Shown piece by piece: positions 1 to 10,771 of a DNA stretch of 64,000 nucleotides. Each line of letters starts with the position of its first letter. Positions within the stretch are counted from its first letter, which is position 1. The stretch is from Spongilla lacustris (lineage: Eukaryota; Porifera; Demospongiae; Spongillida; Spongillidae), in NCBI GenBank assembly GCA_949361645.1, contig OX442437.1, positions 1,632,296 through 1,696,295 on the forward strand, written 5' to 3'. A program made the position numbers and the translations under genes. A model generated the notes under the pieces. That model was given only the letters and a program-made list of their open reading frames with translations. It did no database searches and was not told the origin of the DNA.

Positions 1-159
1 TTGACCATGCAGCACAAAATTAACAACTTGGTTGTTGAACTGAGAAAGAAAAGTAATAAGGTGCTGATTATCAAACATGAACTACACAGTGATGCTATGA
101 AAGCTGTAGCAGAAAGAGAAGACCCAAATTACCAAAACTGTTTGGCTATGCAATTATAA
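1..159 (+). other. Possible 3' end of an open frame at the window edge
   Basis: Frame 1 stays open from the first base for 52 codons and ends at a TAA at 157–159. The peptide is hydrophilic and lysine/glutamate rich, with a coding-like composition, but I recognise no motif in it. It could be the last exon of a gene lying to the left, or chance. No splice acceptor can be judged because the window begins here. Confidence 0.2.
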
Positions 160-1272
160 AATTATTGATATCCTTAGTTAATGAGTTGGGATCTACATGT
201 ACTCTTTTACATCAACCTGCCAAAGTGTAAGCTTTTTAGCCATAATGATACCTCCCCTTTCCAGCCTCCATGAAGTTGTGTCAGCAAGCAGTATTCAGGC
301 AGAAAGTTGGTGTCCAGATGAGAGGAGGTTGCAGTTGTTGACCCTCAGGTGGCTGTGACCATTTTGGGCATTTATGACAGTTTCTGTGGGTTGGCCCACC
401 TTGCCCAAGCCACTCCTTCACGTTAGGCCTCAAAGTCTTTGTCTCTTTTTATGGTGATACATTCATTTAATATTTATACATTGTATACCGTGAATTATGT
501 ACTTTAATCACACAGTGTTTATTATTCTCTAGTGTACTGCCAGTTGTGAATTGTAAAGATTTAAAAATAGAATATTCCCAGCTTCACAAGTATGATGTGT
601 GCTCATTATATATAGAAGAATGGAATGGAAAGCTGATCAGTTTGCAGACATTAAAAATAATAATTCATAGTAGCTGGGATATACATCTGTATTGTTCCTA
701 TTATACATACCTGGTACTAAAATATATTGTAACTCAAGATAGGTTGATTAACATAAAGAATCAAGTTCATTCACTGTAGAAAGCTATGTATTAGTTTTGG
801 CATCAGCAGTCATACTGGATTCTTTGTATGCTAAAATTGATGCTATGGGACTCCTGACTCCTCTGTCAGCACACTGCGTTACCCTACTTACCCCAAGGGT
901 AAAAGAGTCAAGCCTGATTCATCAGTTCATAGCTTGACCATCTCAGTTGCCTTTTATTTTATTTATAAAAATACATACATGTACAGTATATTAAAATGAT
1001 TATTACCTGAATGTTCCTGAATTATGGTATACAGTTCATGTTGGGTGTATCTCTTGCGCACTGGGTATTTCGAAGCTCAAAGTGTGTGGATCAAGAATCC
1101 ATGCTTTTCCAAGGTGACCATTGTTGATCTTCTCAGCTATTCCTTCCACACAGTGTATGATCTGAATCACTTTCATCATGTGACTGCAGCCATCCCTAAG
1201 GTGCTGCAGCTGTGAGGCCATTGCTTTTGGGGATAATACTGGGTTTTCCAAAAATTTCTAAGCTTGCGAGAA
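160..1272. other. No recognised gene
   Basis: AT-rich sequence holding only short unsupported frames on both strands. Nothing here has a domain, a repeat or splice signals that I can support. Confidence 0.4.
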
Positions 1273-1407
1273 AGTACTTGCATGGCAATCCTTGTCTCAT
1301 CTGCGCCATCTGAGCGGGTATTTTCTAGAGCCAAGCTTATTCAACGGCCCTCAGCGACTGGAGGCATGCTGCCGCACGCATGCGTAATGCTTAAGCACAA
1401 TTTTTAA
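1273..1407 (+). pseudogene. hAT transposase C-terminal dimerisation remnant
   Basis: An open stretch of 44 codons ending in TAA at 1405–1407 encodes the block SSAPSERVFSRAKL, the hallmark of the C-terminal dimerisation region of hAT-superfamily transposases, where an S–S/A–P–S/A–E–R–x–F–S pattern is conserved. The rest of the transposase is not visible upstream, so this is a fragment of a decayed element. Family knowledge: the region mediates oligomerisation of the transposase. It sits about 630 bp left of gypsy A, and no terminal repeats can be assigned to it. Confidence 0.7.
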
Positions 1408-1817
1408 AATAACATCTAGCTCACTTCTGCGCAATGCATCCGTAATCATGTAATTTATTTATCATAACAATCAATCTAATTACATGCATATAAAGGGGTG
1501 TGTCCCGACCTTTCAGGCCGGGGTCTCTCTGGCCTGAATTAGTAGTGAAAGGCCGGCCGGCCGGATGGTCCGGGTTGGCCTTCGGCAACCCTGGTAAGCT
1601 AACTTTACAATCCAAATACGCTACAACGAAGAAGTATTGAATGAGATTGTTAAAAACAGCAACAAAAGTAAGCGAACCAGGGGCGGCGGAAGCTAATCAT
1701 ATTTGAGGGGGCTAAAAATGAACACGATAATTATATTCATACATATATCCGAGTCCGCGACAGCATTGAGGACGTATATTGCGATGTAGCGGTCAAATTA
1801 AGCGGTGGTCCATGCAA
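1408..1817. other. Intergenic, GC-palindromic patch, no gene
   Basis: Contains a cluster of overlapping short palindromes around 1515–1565 built from GGCC and CCGG. At 1678 there is a CAGGGGCGGCGGAAG sequence that resembles an edge of an invertebrate DNA transposon; a related inverted copy lies at 9738–9752. No coding region was recognised. Confidence 0.35.
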
Positions 1818-1936
1818 GCAGTGTTGCCGCGATATACATCGCGATATGTAGAAGTCTATGATATCGCGGTATATCGCGATAACCACAATATCATAGACTT
1901 CTACATATCGCGATATATATATCGCGGCAACACTGC
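1818..1936. repeat. Hairpin-forming inverted repeat
   Basis: Arms at about 1818–1864 and 1888–1936 are near-perfect reverse complements separated by about 23 bases. The arms contain repeated TATCGCGATA-type steps, so each arm is itself partly palindromic. It looks like a foldback or MITE core. No target duplication could be assigned with confidence and no protein is encoded. Confidence 0.8.
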
Positions 1937-2040
1937 ATGCAAGTACTAATAGAGAATTTTTAAAATCCCCTGATTTTATCACCGTTCAGGGCTTCAACTT
2001 TTCAAGTTAAAAAAATGATCATTAAATTTTTAGGACTTAA

Positions 2041-2165
2041 TGTAGCACCCAGCCAGCGTCAAAATGGTAATAGCAATGAGAAGTGCAATACATACATACA
2101 AATGACGCCTTATATACTATACTAAAAGAATGTTCTGGAGCAGTTCAGCACGTGATGCCGTTACA
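2041..2165 (-). repeat. Gypsy A 3' LTR
   Basis: 125-bp copy of the repeat at 6111–6235; it lies downstream of pol on the minus strand. Terminal TG/CA and flanking TTAA define its outer edge. Confidence 0.93.
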
Positions 2166-2203
2166 CTGCTTCCTCCTTCAAAAGGACATGTCCACATGTC
2201 ATG

Positions 2204-5200
2204 CTAAAAATAAGTCACACTTCCAAGCCTTTCAGGAGGCTGCCTTATGCGGTTGGAACGACGTAGTTGGACCTGCTCAACCTGTTGAGGTTCCATGTCA
2301 TCACCCTCCATGGCTGGGTTTTCAAGGTTGTCCCCTGCTGGCTCCTCCTGCTCAACTGGCTCCTGATTTTCTGTGTCAACTGGTGCCAACTGTGCAGTCC
2401 TATTCCGTACTACCAGCATGCCATAATTTTCGTCCTCTGACTCGGCTTCTACCTCCATTTTCTCCCCAGAATCTGCCTTTTTCTCTTCCCACGGCACATC
2501 CTCTGGCACATCACCCTGCTGGGAAGGACTGGTTTCTTCTCTCTGCTCTGCCCTGTGCACATATGGCTTCAACCTATCAAAATGTACTGTGTGCTGTTTG
2601 TGGGGACTGACATCTTGTTTGATCTTGTACACATTATTATTTAGCACATCCACCACAGTATAAGGCCCTTTCCAGAACCTATGCAACTTCTTTGAATGTC
2701 CCCGTGGTACTGCTGCATTGTGTAACCAGACCTTGTCCCCTTTTACAAAAGGGTTACCTGCCACCTTTGTATCATACAGCTGTTTGTGTCTTTTCTGCTC
2801 GGCAGATAGATGCAGTCGTACACGTTCGTATGCCTCACTTAACCACATCCTTAACTCCTTGACATACGCTGGAACATTAGTACACTGACCTGAACCTGTG
2901 GGAAGACCAAACATAACATCAATAGGTAGTTGTACCTCTCTGCCAAACATAAGGGAAAATGGAGTGTGTTTAGTAGCCTCATGGACACTGGTCCGGTATG
3001 CAAACATCAGGCACGGTAGCTTCAGGTCCCAGTTGCTTTCGTCTTCAACAGCTGCCATCCTCAACATGGACAGTAGAGTCCGGTTGAAACGCTCAATCAT
3101 GCCATCCGATTGCGGGTGGTAGGGCGTGGTCCTGGTCTTGACAATTCCCAACAGTTGACACAGCTCTCGTATTAGGGATGATTCGAAACTTCTACCCTGG
3201 TCGGTATGGAGGTGTGTCGGTGCGCCAAACCTGGAAACAAATTCATCAACAAACACACGAGCTACCGTAGCTGTCTCCATATCCGGGATAGCGAATGCTT
3301 CCGTCCATTTCGTAAAATAATCCCCTAGTACTAATACGTACTTGTTTAAACGCGGTGTCACCGGTAAAGGGCCCAATATGTCCATCGCGACACGTTGCAT
3401 AGGGCTTGTGGAGACTTGTGTTTGCAATGGGGCATGGCGGTGTTTGGGTGGCGATTTTGTAGACCCACACAAATTACATGAATCACACCAACCCTGCACA
3501 TCACGACGTTGCCCTACCCAGTAAAATCTGCGCCTGACCTTCTCTAGTACCTTGCCCACTCCTAAGTGGCCTGCTGTAGGGGAGTCATGCAGCTCAGCAA
3601 GCACAGTTGGTACCATACTAGGTGGGATAACTAACTGCAAACATTTATTAACACCCCCGCCCCCTGCATCTTCCCAACGCCTATACAACACTCCATCTCT
3701 AACTTCAAGGTACTTCTTTTGGGCCCAGAGGCTCTTAACCACGTGGCTAGCATTCGATGGACAATGCTGTGGCTGGGTATGTGGATGCCCCACCCACTCC
3801 GTCACCTGCTGTATACCCTCGTCACTGGACTGCAACTCACGAATTTCTGGTTTTGTCAACTGTGACAGCCAGCTGCCAGTGCCGTCCAAAGGTGTGCTGT
3901 TGGCATTCACATCCAGGTAGGGCATGCGAGACAATGCATCAGCATTGGTATGCTTCTTCCCAGGGCGATGTTGAACTTTAAATTCGTATTCCGCTAGCGA
4001 CTCCAGCCACCTGGCTACCTGTCCTTCAGGTTCCTTGAACGAGTAGAGCCATTGAAGGGCACTGTGATCAGACCGTGCTGTAAATGGTTTTCCCAAAAGA
4101 TACGGACGGAATTGACCAACCGCCCACACCAACGCTAGCATTTCTTTCCGGGTCGCGCAATATTTCCGTTCAGCTTTCGTTAAAGACCTGCTTGCAAATG
4201 AAATCACATTTTCAGCATTCCCAATGCATTGTGACAACACCGCACCCAGCCCATCCCCACTAGCATCGCAATCAACTGTGAATTCACATTCAAAATCCGG
4301 GTACGCCAAAATAGGAGAAGTTGTCAACGTTTTCTTCAACAAACTAAACGCAAGTTCACACTCCTTCGTCCATTCCCATGACTTACCCTTCTCCAGCAGG
4401 TGATTGAGAGGGGCGGCGATGCCAGCAAAACCTTTCACAAATCGCCGATAATAAGAGGCAAGACCAAGAAACTGCCTCAGCTCCTTCTGAGTAGCCGGGG
4501 TGGGCCAGCTGAGGATGCAGTCAACTTTTAGGGGGTCCGTTTGCACTCCGTCACTGGAGACTACGTAGCCGAGGTAATTGACCTTCCGTCGGAGCAATCG
4601 GCATTTCCTTGGCTTCAGCTTCATCCCAGCTCCTTGTAACCTCTCGAGTACCTCTGCCAGCCTTGTGAGGTGCTCTTTGACTGTGCGACTGTAAATTATG
4701 ATGTCGTCCAGATATACGAGGCAAGAAGACCAATGAAGGCCTGCAAGAACTAACTCCATCAGCCTCTGGAAAGTACTGGGGGCATTACACAGGCCAAATG
4801 GCATCACACAAAACTGATACAAACCATATGGGGTAGTGAATGATGTTTTCTCTCGATCCTCTGGTGCCACTCCCACTTGCCAGTAACCGCTGGCGAGGTC
4901 AAGGGTTGAAAACCAGCTAGCCCCGTGCAATGCATCCAGTGTTTCATCAATCCTTGGAATAGGATGAGCGTCTTTTCTGGTGACGGAATTTAACTGGCGA
5001 AAATCAACGCAAAATCTGGTTGAACCGTCCTTTTTCTTTACCAACACTATTGGCGACGCCCATGGCCCATTCGACGGCTCAATCACCTTGTTATCAAGCA
5101 TGCTCTCCACTAATTTCTTTACCTCCTTATGATGATGGAAGGGTAGCCGACGAGGAGCTTGCTTGATGGGTTTTGCGCTTTGTGTGTTGATATGATGTTG

Positions 5201-5608
5201 AATCATTTCCGTTCTCCCAATATCCGCATCCGACAGGGATATGACGTCAGAGAATCGGTACAACAGTTTCTTCAGCTCCTCCTGTTCCTCAGATGAGAGA
5301 TCCTCCGCATCACAGACTAGGCTGGTAATAATGCTGTCTAGACTTTCCTGTGACCTGCCTACTTCTGGGGTGGATTCTGAAGCAGTTACTACACAAACAC
5401 ACTGGTGTTCATCAACGAGATGAAACTTTCCCACCTTCTCTCCCTTGTGGACTGTAATGGGGGTTGGATTTGGGTTCATGATCTGTATCATTGTGACACC
5501 ATTCTTATTGCATGACAAAGAGTGGGCCACAGCAAGCCCATGCCGTTCCATGAACAGGGATTCTGGTTCCAGCAGACCACAAAAATCTGCGTGCCAGAGC
5601 CACTGCAT
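2204..5608 (-). CDS. pol: Gypsy A pol: RT–RNase H–integrase polyprotein lacking protease
   Basis: A 1134-codon open frame. Homology to gypsy pol begins about residue 10, in the linker that normally follows the protease. The reverse transcriptase has the active-site YLDD at 299–302. RNase H has DAS at 448–450 and DHS at 514–516. Integrase has an HHCC zinc site (H674, H681, C711, C714) and catalytic D743, D803 and E839, followed by a GPYTVV-type C-terminal module. No stop interrupts RT to integrase. The aspartic protease and zinc knuckle that should precede RT are absent, so the copy could not process its own polyprotein. The start codon given is simply the first ATG; expression would depend on gag and on a frame change, because this frame is shifted one base relative to gag. 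Confidence 0.93.
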   Translation of the reverse strand: MQWLWHADFCGLLEPESLFMERHGLAVAHSLSCNKNGVTMIQIMNPNPTPITVHKGEKVGKFHLVDEHQCVCVVTASESTPEVGRSQESLDSIITSLVCDAEDLSSEEQEELKKLLYRFSDVISLSDADIGRTEMIQHHINTQSAKPIKQAPRRLPFHHHKEVKKLVESMLDNKVIEPSNGPWASPIVLVKKKDGSTRFCVDFRQLNSVTRKDAHPIPRIDETLDALHGASWFSTLDLASGYWQVGVAPEDREKTSFTTPYGLYQFCVMPFGLCNAPSTFQRLMELVLAGLHWSSCLVYLDDIIIYSRTVKEHLTRLAEVLERLQGAGMKLKPRKCRLLRRKVNYLGYVVSSDGVQTDPLKVDCILSWPTPATQKELRQFLGLASYYRRFVKGFAGIAAPLNHLLEKGKSWEWTKECELAFSLLKKTLTTSPILAYPDFECEFTVDCDASGDGLGAVLSQCIGNAENVISFASRSLTKAERKYCATRKEMLALVWAVGQFRPYLLGKPFTARSDHSALQWLYSFKEPEGQVARWLESLAEYEFKVQHRPGKKHTNADALSRMPYLDVNANSTPLDGTGSWLSQLTKPEIRELQSSDEGIQQVTEWVGHPHTQPQHCPSNASHVVKSLWAQKKYLEVRDGVLYRRWEDAGGGGVNKCLQLVIPPSMVPTVLAELHDSPTAGHLGVGKVLEKVRRRFYWVGQRRDVQGWCDSCNLCGSTKSPPKHRHAPLQTQVSTSPMQRVAMDILGPLPVTPRLNKYVLVLGDYFTKWTEAFAIPDMETATVARVFVDEFVSRFGAPTHLHTDQGRSFESSLIRELCQLLGIVKTRTTPYHPQSDGMIERFNRTLLSMLRMAAVEDESNWDLKLPCLMFAYRTSVHEATKHTPFSLMFGREVQLPIDVMFGLPTGSGQCTNVPAYVKELRMWLSEAYERVRLHLSAEQKRHKQLYDTKVAGNPFVKGDKVWLHNAAVPRGHSKKLHRFWKGPYTVVDVLNNNVYKIKQDVSPHKQHTVHFDRLKPYVHRAEQREETSPSQQGDVPEDVPWEEKKADSGEKMEVEAESEDENYGMLVVRNRTAQLAPVDTENQEPVEQEEPAGDNLENPAMEGDDMEPQQVEQVQLRRSNRIRQPPERLGSVTYF

Positions 5609-6086
5609 CCTTGACTGTCTTAGGCATCTCCTTTATTAGCTGCACTTGAATAGAAGAGGACGAGACACCTTGGATAAATTGGTTACGAATTAGAACGTCA
5701 CGTTGTTCCTCTGACCAACCTGAAAAAGCCCTGCTTGCCAGCATACGTAACTCACCAATATATTCTACCAAGGACTCGTCCCGCTGTTGCACTCGAGCCT
5801 GCAATTTTACCTGCCATTCCAATTCAGTGCCCTCGTGACCATAGCGGCACCTTAAACAGTCTTGTACTGCAGCATAGTCTGTGGACTCCAACAATCCGTT
5901 CTGAACCACTAACCTAAATGGTTCGTCCTCCAGCAACGGCAGTAGCTCTTTCACCCGTTCCAGGTCAGGTACTTTTGCTTCTTTGACATACCTCTCGAAA
6001 CGGGAAATCCAGAGACCCCAATCCGTTCTTTCCGTGAACTTTGCAGGCGGACGGACGCTCATGCGAACTGTTATAGCCGCGTCCAT
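5505..6086 (-). CDS. gag: Gypsy A gag, C-terminally truncated
   Basis: Gag capsid-like protein of a gypsy element. I chose the ATG at 6086; the open frame extends a few codons upstream to the LTR edge, but without another ATG. The recognisable retrotransposon gag region contains tryptophan- and leucine-rich segments and ends in a K-D-A-V-x-L-A-R-R-F motif near residue 155. A zinc knuckle normally follows that motif. Here the frame instead runs into out-of-frame pol sequence and stops at 5505, which places a deletion junction close to 5585–5600. The protein would assemble particles in the cytoplasm if it were functional; without the knuckle its RNA binding is doubtful. Confidence 0.85.
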   Translation of the reverse strand: MDAAITVRMSVRPPAKFTERTDWGLWISRFERYVKEAKVPDLERVKELLPLLEDEPFRLVVQNGLLESTDYAAVQDCLRCRYGHEGTELEWQVKLQARVQQRDESLVEYIGELRMLASRAFSGWSEEQRDVLIRNQFIQGVSSSSIQVQLIKEMPKTVKDAVALARRFLWSAGTRIPVHGTAWACCGPLFVMQ

Positions 6087-6110
6087 GGGTGTAGTCACTT
6101 CTGACACCAA

Positions 6111-6235
6111 TGTAGCACCCAGCCAGCGTCAAAATGGTAATAGCAATGAGAAGTGCAATACATGCATACAAATGACGCCTTATATACTATACTAAAAGAA
6201 TGTTCTGGAGCAGTGCAGCACGTGATGCCGTTACA
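6111..6235 (-). repeat. Gypsy A 5' LTR
   Basis: 125-bp LTR upstream of gag on the minus strand. Its inner edge abuts the primer-binding-site candidate TTGGTGTCAGAAGTG, and its outer edge abuts TTAA at 6236–6239. Confidence 0.93.
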
Positions 6236-6385
6236 TTAATTTAAGACATCCCTTAATTTATTCTGTGATAGTCGATGGCCATGAGCTGTTGCAAACCCTG
6301 ACTAACCATGATGCATTAAAAGTTCACTCACTACATGTAAATCCCTGTAGAACGGATATACAACTTTTATAACGGTGTATTTTAA

Positions 6386-8430
6386 CACCGGTTCCGTGAG
6401 AATCGAATGTTTTTTTGGGCTATTTTGTCGAACTCAAGTTTTAGAAAATTAGTCGGACGACCTTTTTTTAGCCACAAAAGCATAAGAAATAGTAGTACAA
6501 CTCTCTGCATGAGAGTTTGCGCTGTTTCTAGCGTCCTATGTACTTCTCGTTGTAACCTGCATTTGTTTTCAGTCATACGGTTGGACGCTTCACAGATAAA
6601 AGTACACTTTTTTCTGAAGCCTTTTCTAACATCGAAAACAGTCCAAATATACTTACCTTTGTAAGATGCGTCGGTTTTGTACACATTTAGACCGTCTAAC
6701 TGTATGCGAGCGTTGAAACAAGCACTTTTTGTTATGTCGATTTTTGTGGCCGCGTTCCCAGACCGATGTATTATTCCGCGAGTGTGCTGCGTAGTGTCGA
6801 ACTTTGGCTGGTATATAAGTCTACGCGTGCTCTATTTTCCATTTGCATACAATCATATATAGTAGCGTTCATATACTACACATCAGAACATATATATGTC
6901 ATCACTGCTGCTAAACAGAAGCTGCTTGCATGTTCTCTCACTTCTCTGTCTGTTACTCGCTCTGGCTTAGTTCCCGTCTTTTTGATGTAGTGGTGGCTGC
7001 AGAAATATACCTCCAGTTCCACTTGGAGATAGATATCCTTATCCATATCCAAATGCTCAAAGCTTATCCTTGCCTTCTTTTGCCCTTTGATGCTTTAGCC
7101 TCATGCAGATATCCTGCCAATGCTTTGATACACACTCCTGGCAGTGGAACTTTAATAGCTTTCTGCAACTGCATGCAGCTCAGCCAGGCAAACATATGGC
7201 TTGCTGTCAAATGACTCTGAATATTACTGGCAAAACAGCAAGCCATGGCCATGTACTTGGCCATGTATAGTCATATACGACAGCAAGACAAAGCCATGTG
7301 CAGTCATATATGACAGCAAGCTATATAGCCATGTGCAGTCATATGACAGCAAGCTACAGCCATGTGTAGTCACATGACAGCAAGCCACAGGCATGTGCAG
7401 TCATATGACAGCAAGCTACAGTCATGTGCAGTCATATGACAGCAAGCTGCAGCCATGTGTAGTCACATGACAGCAAGCCACAGGCATGTGCAGTCCAGCA
7501 AGCTACATCCACGTGCAGTCATATGACAGCAAGCTACAGTCATGTGCAGTCATCTGACAGCAAGCTACAGCCATGTGTAGTCACATGACTGCAAGCCACA
7601 GGCATGTGCAGTCATATGACAGCAAGCTACAGTCATCTGCAGTCATATGACAGCAAGCTACATCCACGTGCAGTCATATGACAGCAAGCTTGAGCTACAC
7701 TCATGTGCAGTCATATATGATAGCAAGCTACAGCCATGTGTAGTCACATGACAGCAAGCCACAGGCATGTGCAGTCATATGAAAGCAAACCACAGCCATG
7801 TCTGACCTTCAAAATGTGTGCCTGAGTTTCCATCACTGGTGTCTATCTGGGTTATGCCTGAGCTACACATTCAGCCGATCTGGTGATGGTTCAGAATTAG
7901 ATAAAGCTATTGTCTTGCTTGGTTGACCACGCTTACATGGATGCCGCATGCAGCACTTTATGCAGTCTGTTCCTGCATGGCATGCACTTGTTGCACGCTG
8001 GCTTCTGAGAAAAATGCAATAACTTAAAGTTAAATGCGCATGCGTAAAATAATAGGTGTCGGTCTGGGAACGAGTTTATGTACCTAACAGAGCAGTTTGT
8101 ACGTAAACTATGCTAGCTATGAACATGCTATTCACTAGGCCTCTACTTGGTATCTAGAAGAATCCAAAAATGCAATCAGATTTTGTTGAAAAGCTATAGA
8201 AAAAAAGTGTACCGATCAGCTCTCGAACATCAAAAAACGGGAAAGTGCGTAAGTCTCACCCGATACAAGTATGTTGTTATATATGCCACAAAGCTAAAAT
8301 TTATACCAAATGACTCATCGAGAGTTGGCCTATCAGAAAATATGCTTTATAAAGCATACAGACCTTTTCCGACTAATTTTCCAAAATGTCGGTTCGACAA
8401 AAAATATATTCGATTCTCATGGAAGCGGTG
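6386..8430. mobile_element. TTAA-flanked TIR element, copy 1 (non-autonomous)
   Basis: Imperfect terminal inverted repeats of about 90 bp begin CACCGGTTCCGTGAGAAT on the left and CACCGCTTCCATGAGAAT (reverse complement) on the right. TTAA flanks both sides (6382–6385, 8431–8434). The first 330 bp and last 260 bp resemble the shorter element at 34783–35752. The middle carries a 31-bp satellite. No transposase is encoded. TTAA target use is typical of piggyBac and Sola3, but the termini match neither clearly, so the superfamily is left open. Confidence 0.82.
7236..7802. repeat. Satellite array, 31-bp unit
   Basis: About 18 tandem copies of a 31-bp unit whose core is CATATGACAGCAAGCTACAG. Two unit types alternate irregularly: one with CATATGACAGCAAGCTACAG and one with CACATGACAGCAAGCCACAG. 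This hints at a two-unit higher-order period. The array is inside the TTAA element, not between genes. Units are adjacent with no unique spacers, so it is not a CRISPR array. Confidence 0.93.
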
Positions 8431-10356
8431 TTAAAAGCGGTTTTGGATTTCTCATATATAGATACCGATTTCAGGAAAAAAAATCATCACGGTAACAAAT
8501 GAAGCCCTAAATGTTGAGCTGATTTAAATAAGAATTTAAACTCAGCTAAGTCCTACACATCGGGAAAACGATTCCCCAATACTTAGTGCATGCATATGGA
8601 CGGCGATATTGTCGCTTAATTTGACCACTATACATCGCAATATAAATGCACATGTACTTCCTCTTTGCTGTCGCTGACTTTAATCTGGCTTTATTTCGAG
8701 CTGGGTTCTGAAAATCCAAGCGCGAACAATAATTTTATCCGATATTAGTTCGCGAATCGGTGCCTATGAAATTGCCTTTTATTTTACAACTCGACAGCTC
8801 GCATATAATCCATCACAAACATAACAGATACGCACATATAACGTGAGCTTCGCTAAACAGTGCCGTTTACTTGGAGTGACAAGTCGGTACCAAAATTCCG
8901 CCATTTAACGTTTGTTCTCCCTTCATCACGTATAGCTCGCGACAGGAATGTCGTAAGAAGACGAGATTAGCTTCAAAAAGAAGCATTTTATTCCCAAACA
9001 TGCCCTTTTATACAAATAAGAAAGAGGCCTATATACTCAGATTCCCGATACTAATAAAACTGAGGAATCTAAGCGTCCTATGCATTGCAAATATTGACTG
9101 AACATACCTGGCAGAGAGAAAAAATTAGGGGAACAAGTAAACTTCTCTATCGAGAAAGTGATTGCTGGTATGGAGGATTTGTGGTTCAAAAAGCAAGGAA
9201 ACAAGGTACAGTATGTTAATGTGGGGATTGATAGGATCTTACAACTATTATAACAGTTCCACATTTGCAAATAGGCTTCTAAATTCAGGACTTTTCGTTG
9301 TAGGATCGTACTAAACCCCCACCTTAGCATACTGAACCTTTTTTCCTTGCTTTTTGAACCACCATGCAATCCTACATACCACCAATCCCTTCTCCATAGA
9401 TTGATTTATTTGTAATGATATATGAATATGCATGGTATGTAATAAAGAACCAAGGGTTCTCGCGGATCACCAGCGCCAGGCACTTAATTTTGGCTTTACA
9501 AGTTCAGCCTAAGAGACATCGATTAGAATTTGGGAGAAGAATAGCTTGCTTCGCCGCCGACACGCCTTCTTGCCTTATACATGCATGTTATTATAACACG
9601 TACGCTATCAACACATTTGTAAAACCACATTACGGTGCAACAAACGCGGCTCTTTCACGCGGATGTCCGATATTTGGGGGGGCTCAGCCCCCCCATATTC
9701 ATATTTGGGGGGGCTAAAGCACCCCCTTGCCCCCCCCCTTCCGACGCCCCTGATAACCATTCAAATTTTTCCAACCCCACGGGTCCACTTGGCCTGGGTA
9801 ACATGTCACTTATGCGAGCAGTCTGCTTTGTGAACAGTTAATTATAAACGGCTGTTGAATTTTGTGACCTGTCGAAATTGTGACCACGCCAGCTAGCATG
9901 TACAATCAGAGATAATATACCGGTATTAAGGGAAAGGTTGTATATTAATAAACAAGATAGAAAGACTAATTAGATAGCGCTATTTAGATTACAGTACATG
10001 TATTAGTCTTAGTCTAGAAGTTGTATATTGAAGTTTATACGACTAGAGGCTCTACTGAGAGGTAAAAAGCTAAGTCATCATTGATTCATATCGCAGACAT
10101 GCAAATTGTCTGTTCAAATCCTCTCGTGGTCAGAGCACATACACGCGGGACTAGGTTTACATGGCGGCGGATCCCCCACTTTTTGTTATTTGGAACGTTT
10201 TTGAAGCTGATCCAATTCGATTATTTATAACTTATTATCATGCGTTAATCGCTCACATTTCCTGCATGCATGCAATACATATACTCGCAGATCACCTTTG
10301 CACGAACATTAGGCCGATTTATTGACAGTGCCACTTTTAACCAATCGATTCGACCA
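8431..10356. other. No recognised gene
   Basis: Low-coding sequence. A minus-strand frame at 9037–9369 has no recognisable motif and a non-coding-like composition. Around 9677–9752 there are G/C homopolymer runs next to an inverted copy of the edge sequence seen at 1678. Confidence 0.4.
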
Positions 10357-10545
10357 CACTGTAAAAAGAGTTGTGTGCTGAGCACACCATGGTGTGCTCC
10401 GCTAGTATCAGAGGGCACACCAATATTAGAGTGTTTAGCACTCCATTTATAGGAGTGTGACCATCACACCTTAGATAGTGTGTTTTGCACACCTCCTTTA
10501 GTGTGTTTTACACTCTCCTTTACCTGTGTGCAAAGCACACCCTAC
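10357..10545 (+). repeat. CACTA left terminal and subterminal repeats
   Basis: Follows the CACTG terminus and contains spaced palindromes of the form GTGTGC-NNN-GCACAC at 10373–10387 and 10526–10540, with degenerate versions at about 10479–10493 and 10501–10513. In CACTA elements, subterminal repeats are binding sites for a transposon-encoded protein. The assignment here is inferred from position and repetition. Confidence 0.8.
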
Positions 10546-10771
10546 TTCACCAACACATGAAATTTTCATTACACATAAGTTGGAATACTAAACGAAAATA
10601 CAAACATTATACAATGCTGCACACAGATGTTCAGTTTCAGTCATGGTTTTAGGAAGCCTTGCTAAAAAGTTTTTAACAGATACATTAATGGAAATCTGCT
10701 GCTCTTGTAACCTAAGCAAAATAACTTCCAAAAAACAATATAAATTCTGGCAACCTGTAGGATAACAAATG

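Larger units (their letters stand above)
2041..6235 (-). mobile_element. Gypsy A: internally deleted Ty3/gypsy retrotransposon
   Basis: Two 125-bp LTRs (2041–2165 and 6111–6235) differ at about two positions. Each starts with TG and ends with CA on the plus strand, and the pair is flanked by TTAA on both sides (2037–2040 and 6236–6239), a 4-bp target duplication. On the minus strand the 5' LTR is followed by TTGGTGTCAGAAGTG, a primer-binding-site candidate shared with gypsy D and E. Gag and pol are present, but the zinc knuckle and protease are missing at the gag–pol junction near 5590. The few LTR differences suggest a fairly recent insertion. Confidence 0.93.

Noticed and set aside
1036..1251. 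Overlapping opposite-strand frames of 63–71 codons
   Set aside because: Neither strand shows a domain, and the overlap makes chance likely.
2083..2610. 175-codon plus-strand open frame
   Set aside because: It is the antisense of the gypsy A pol tail and has no motif of its own.
7236..7802. Regular short repeats that might look like a CRISPR array
   Set aside because: Units are directly adjacent with no unique spacers, no cas genes are near, and the sequence is eukaryotic. It is a satellite.
9037..9369. 110-codon minus-strand frame as a gene
   Set aside because: No motif, unlikely composition, no splice or promoter support.
1678..9752. An 8-kb element bounded by CAGGGGCG(G/T)CGGAAG inverted ends
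   Set aside because: The edges face each other, but I found no target duplication next to them and similarity beyond the first 15 bases is weak. They may be unrelated solo ends.
10040..10140. A tRNA gene or tRNA-derived SINE (TGTTCAAATCC resembles a B box)
   Set aside because: No matching A box at the right distance and no cloverleaf that I could fold.
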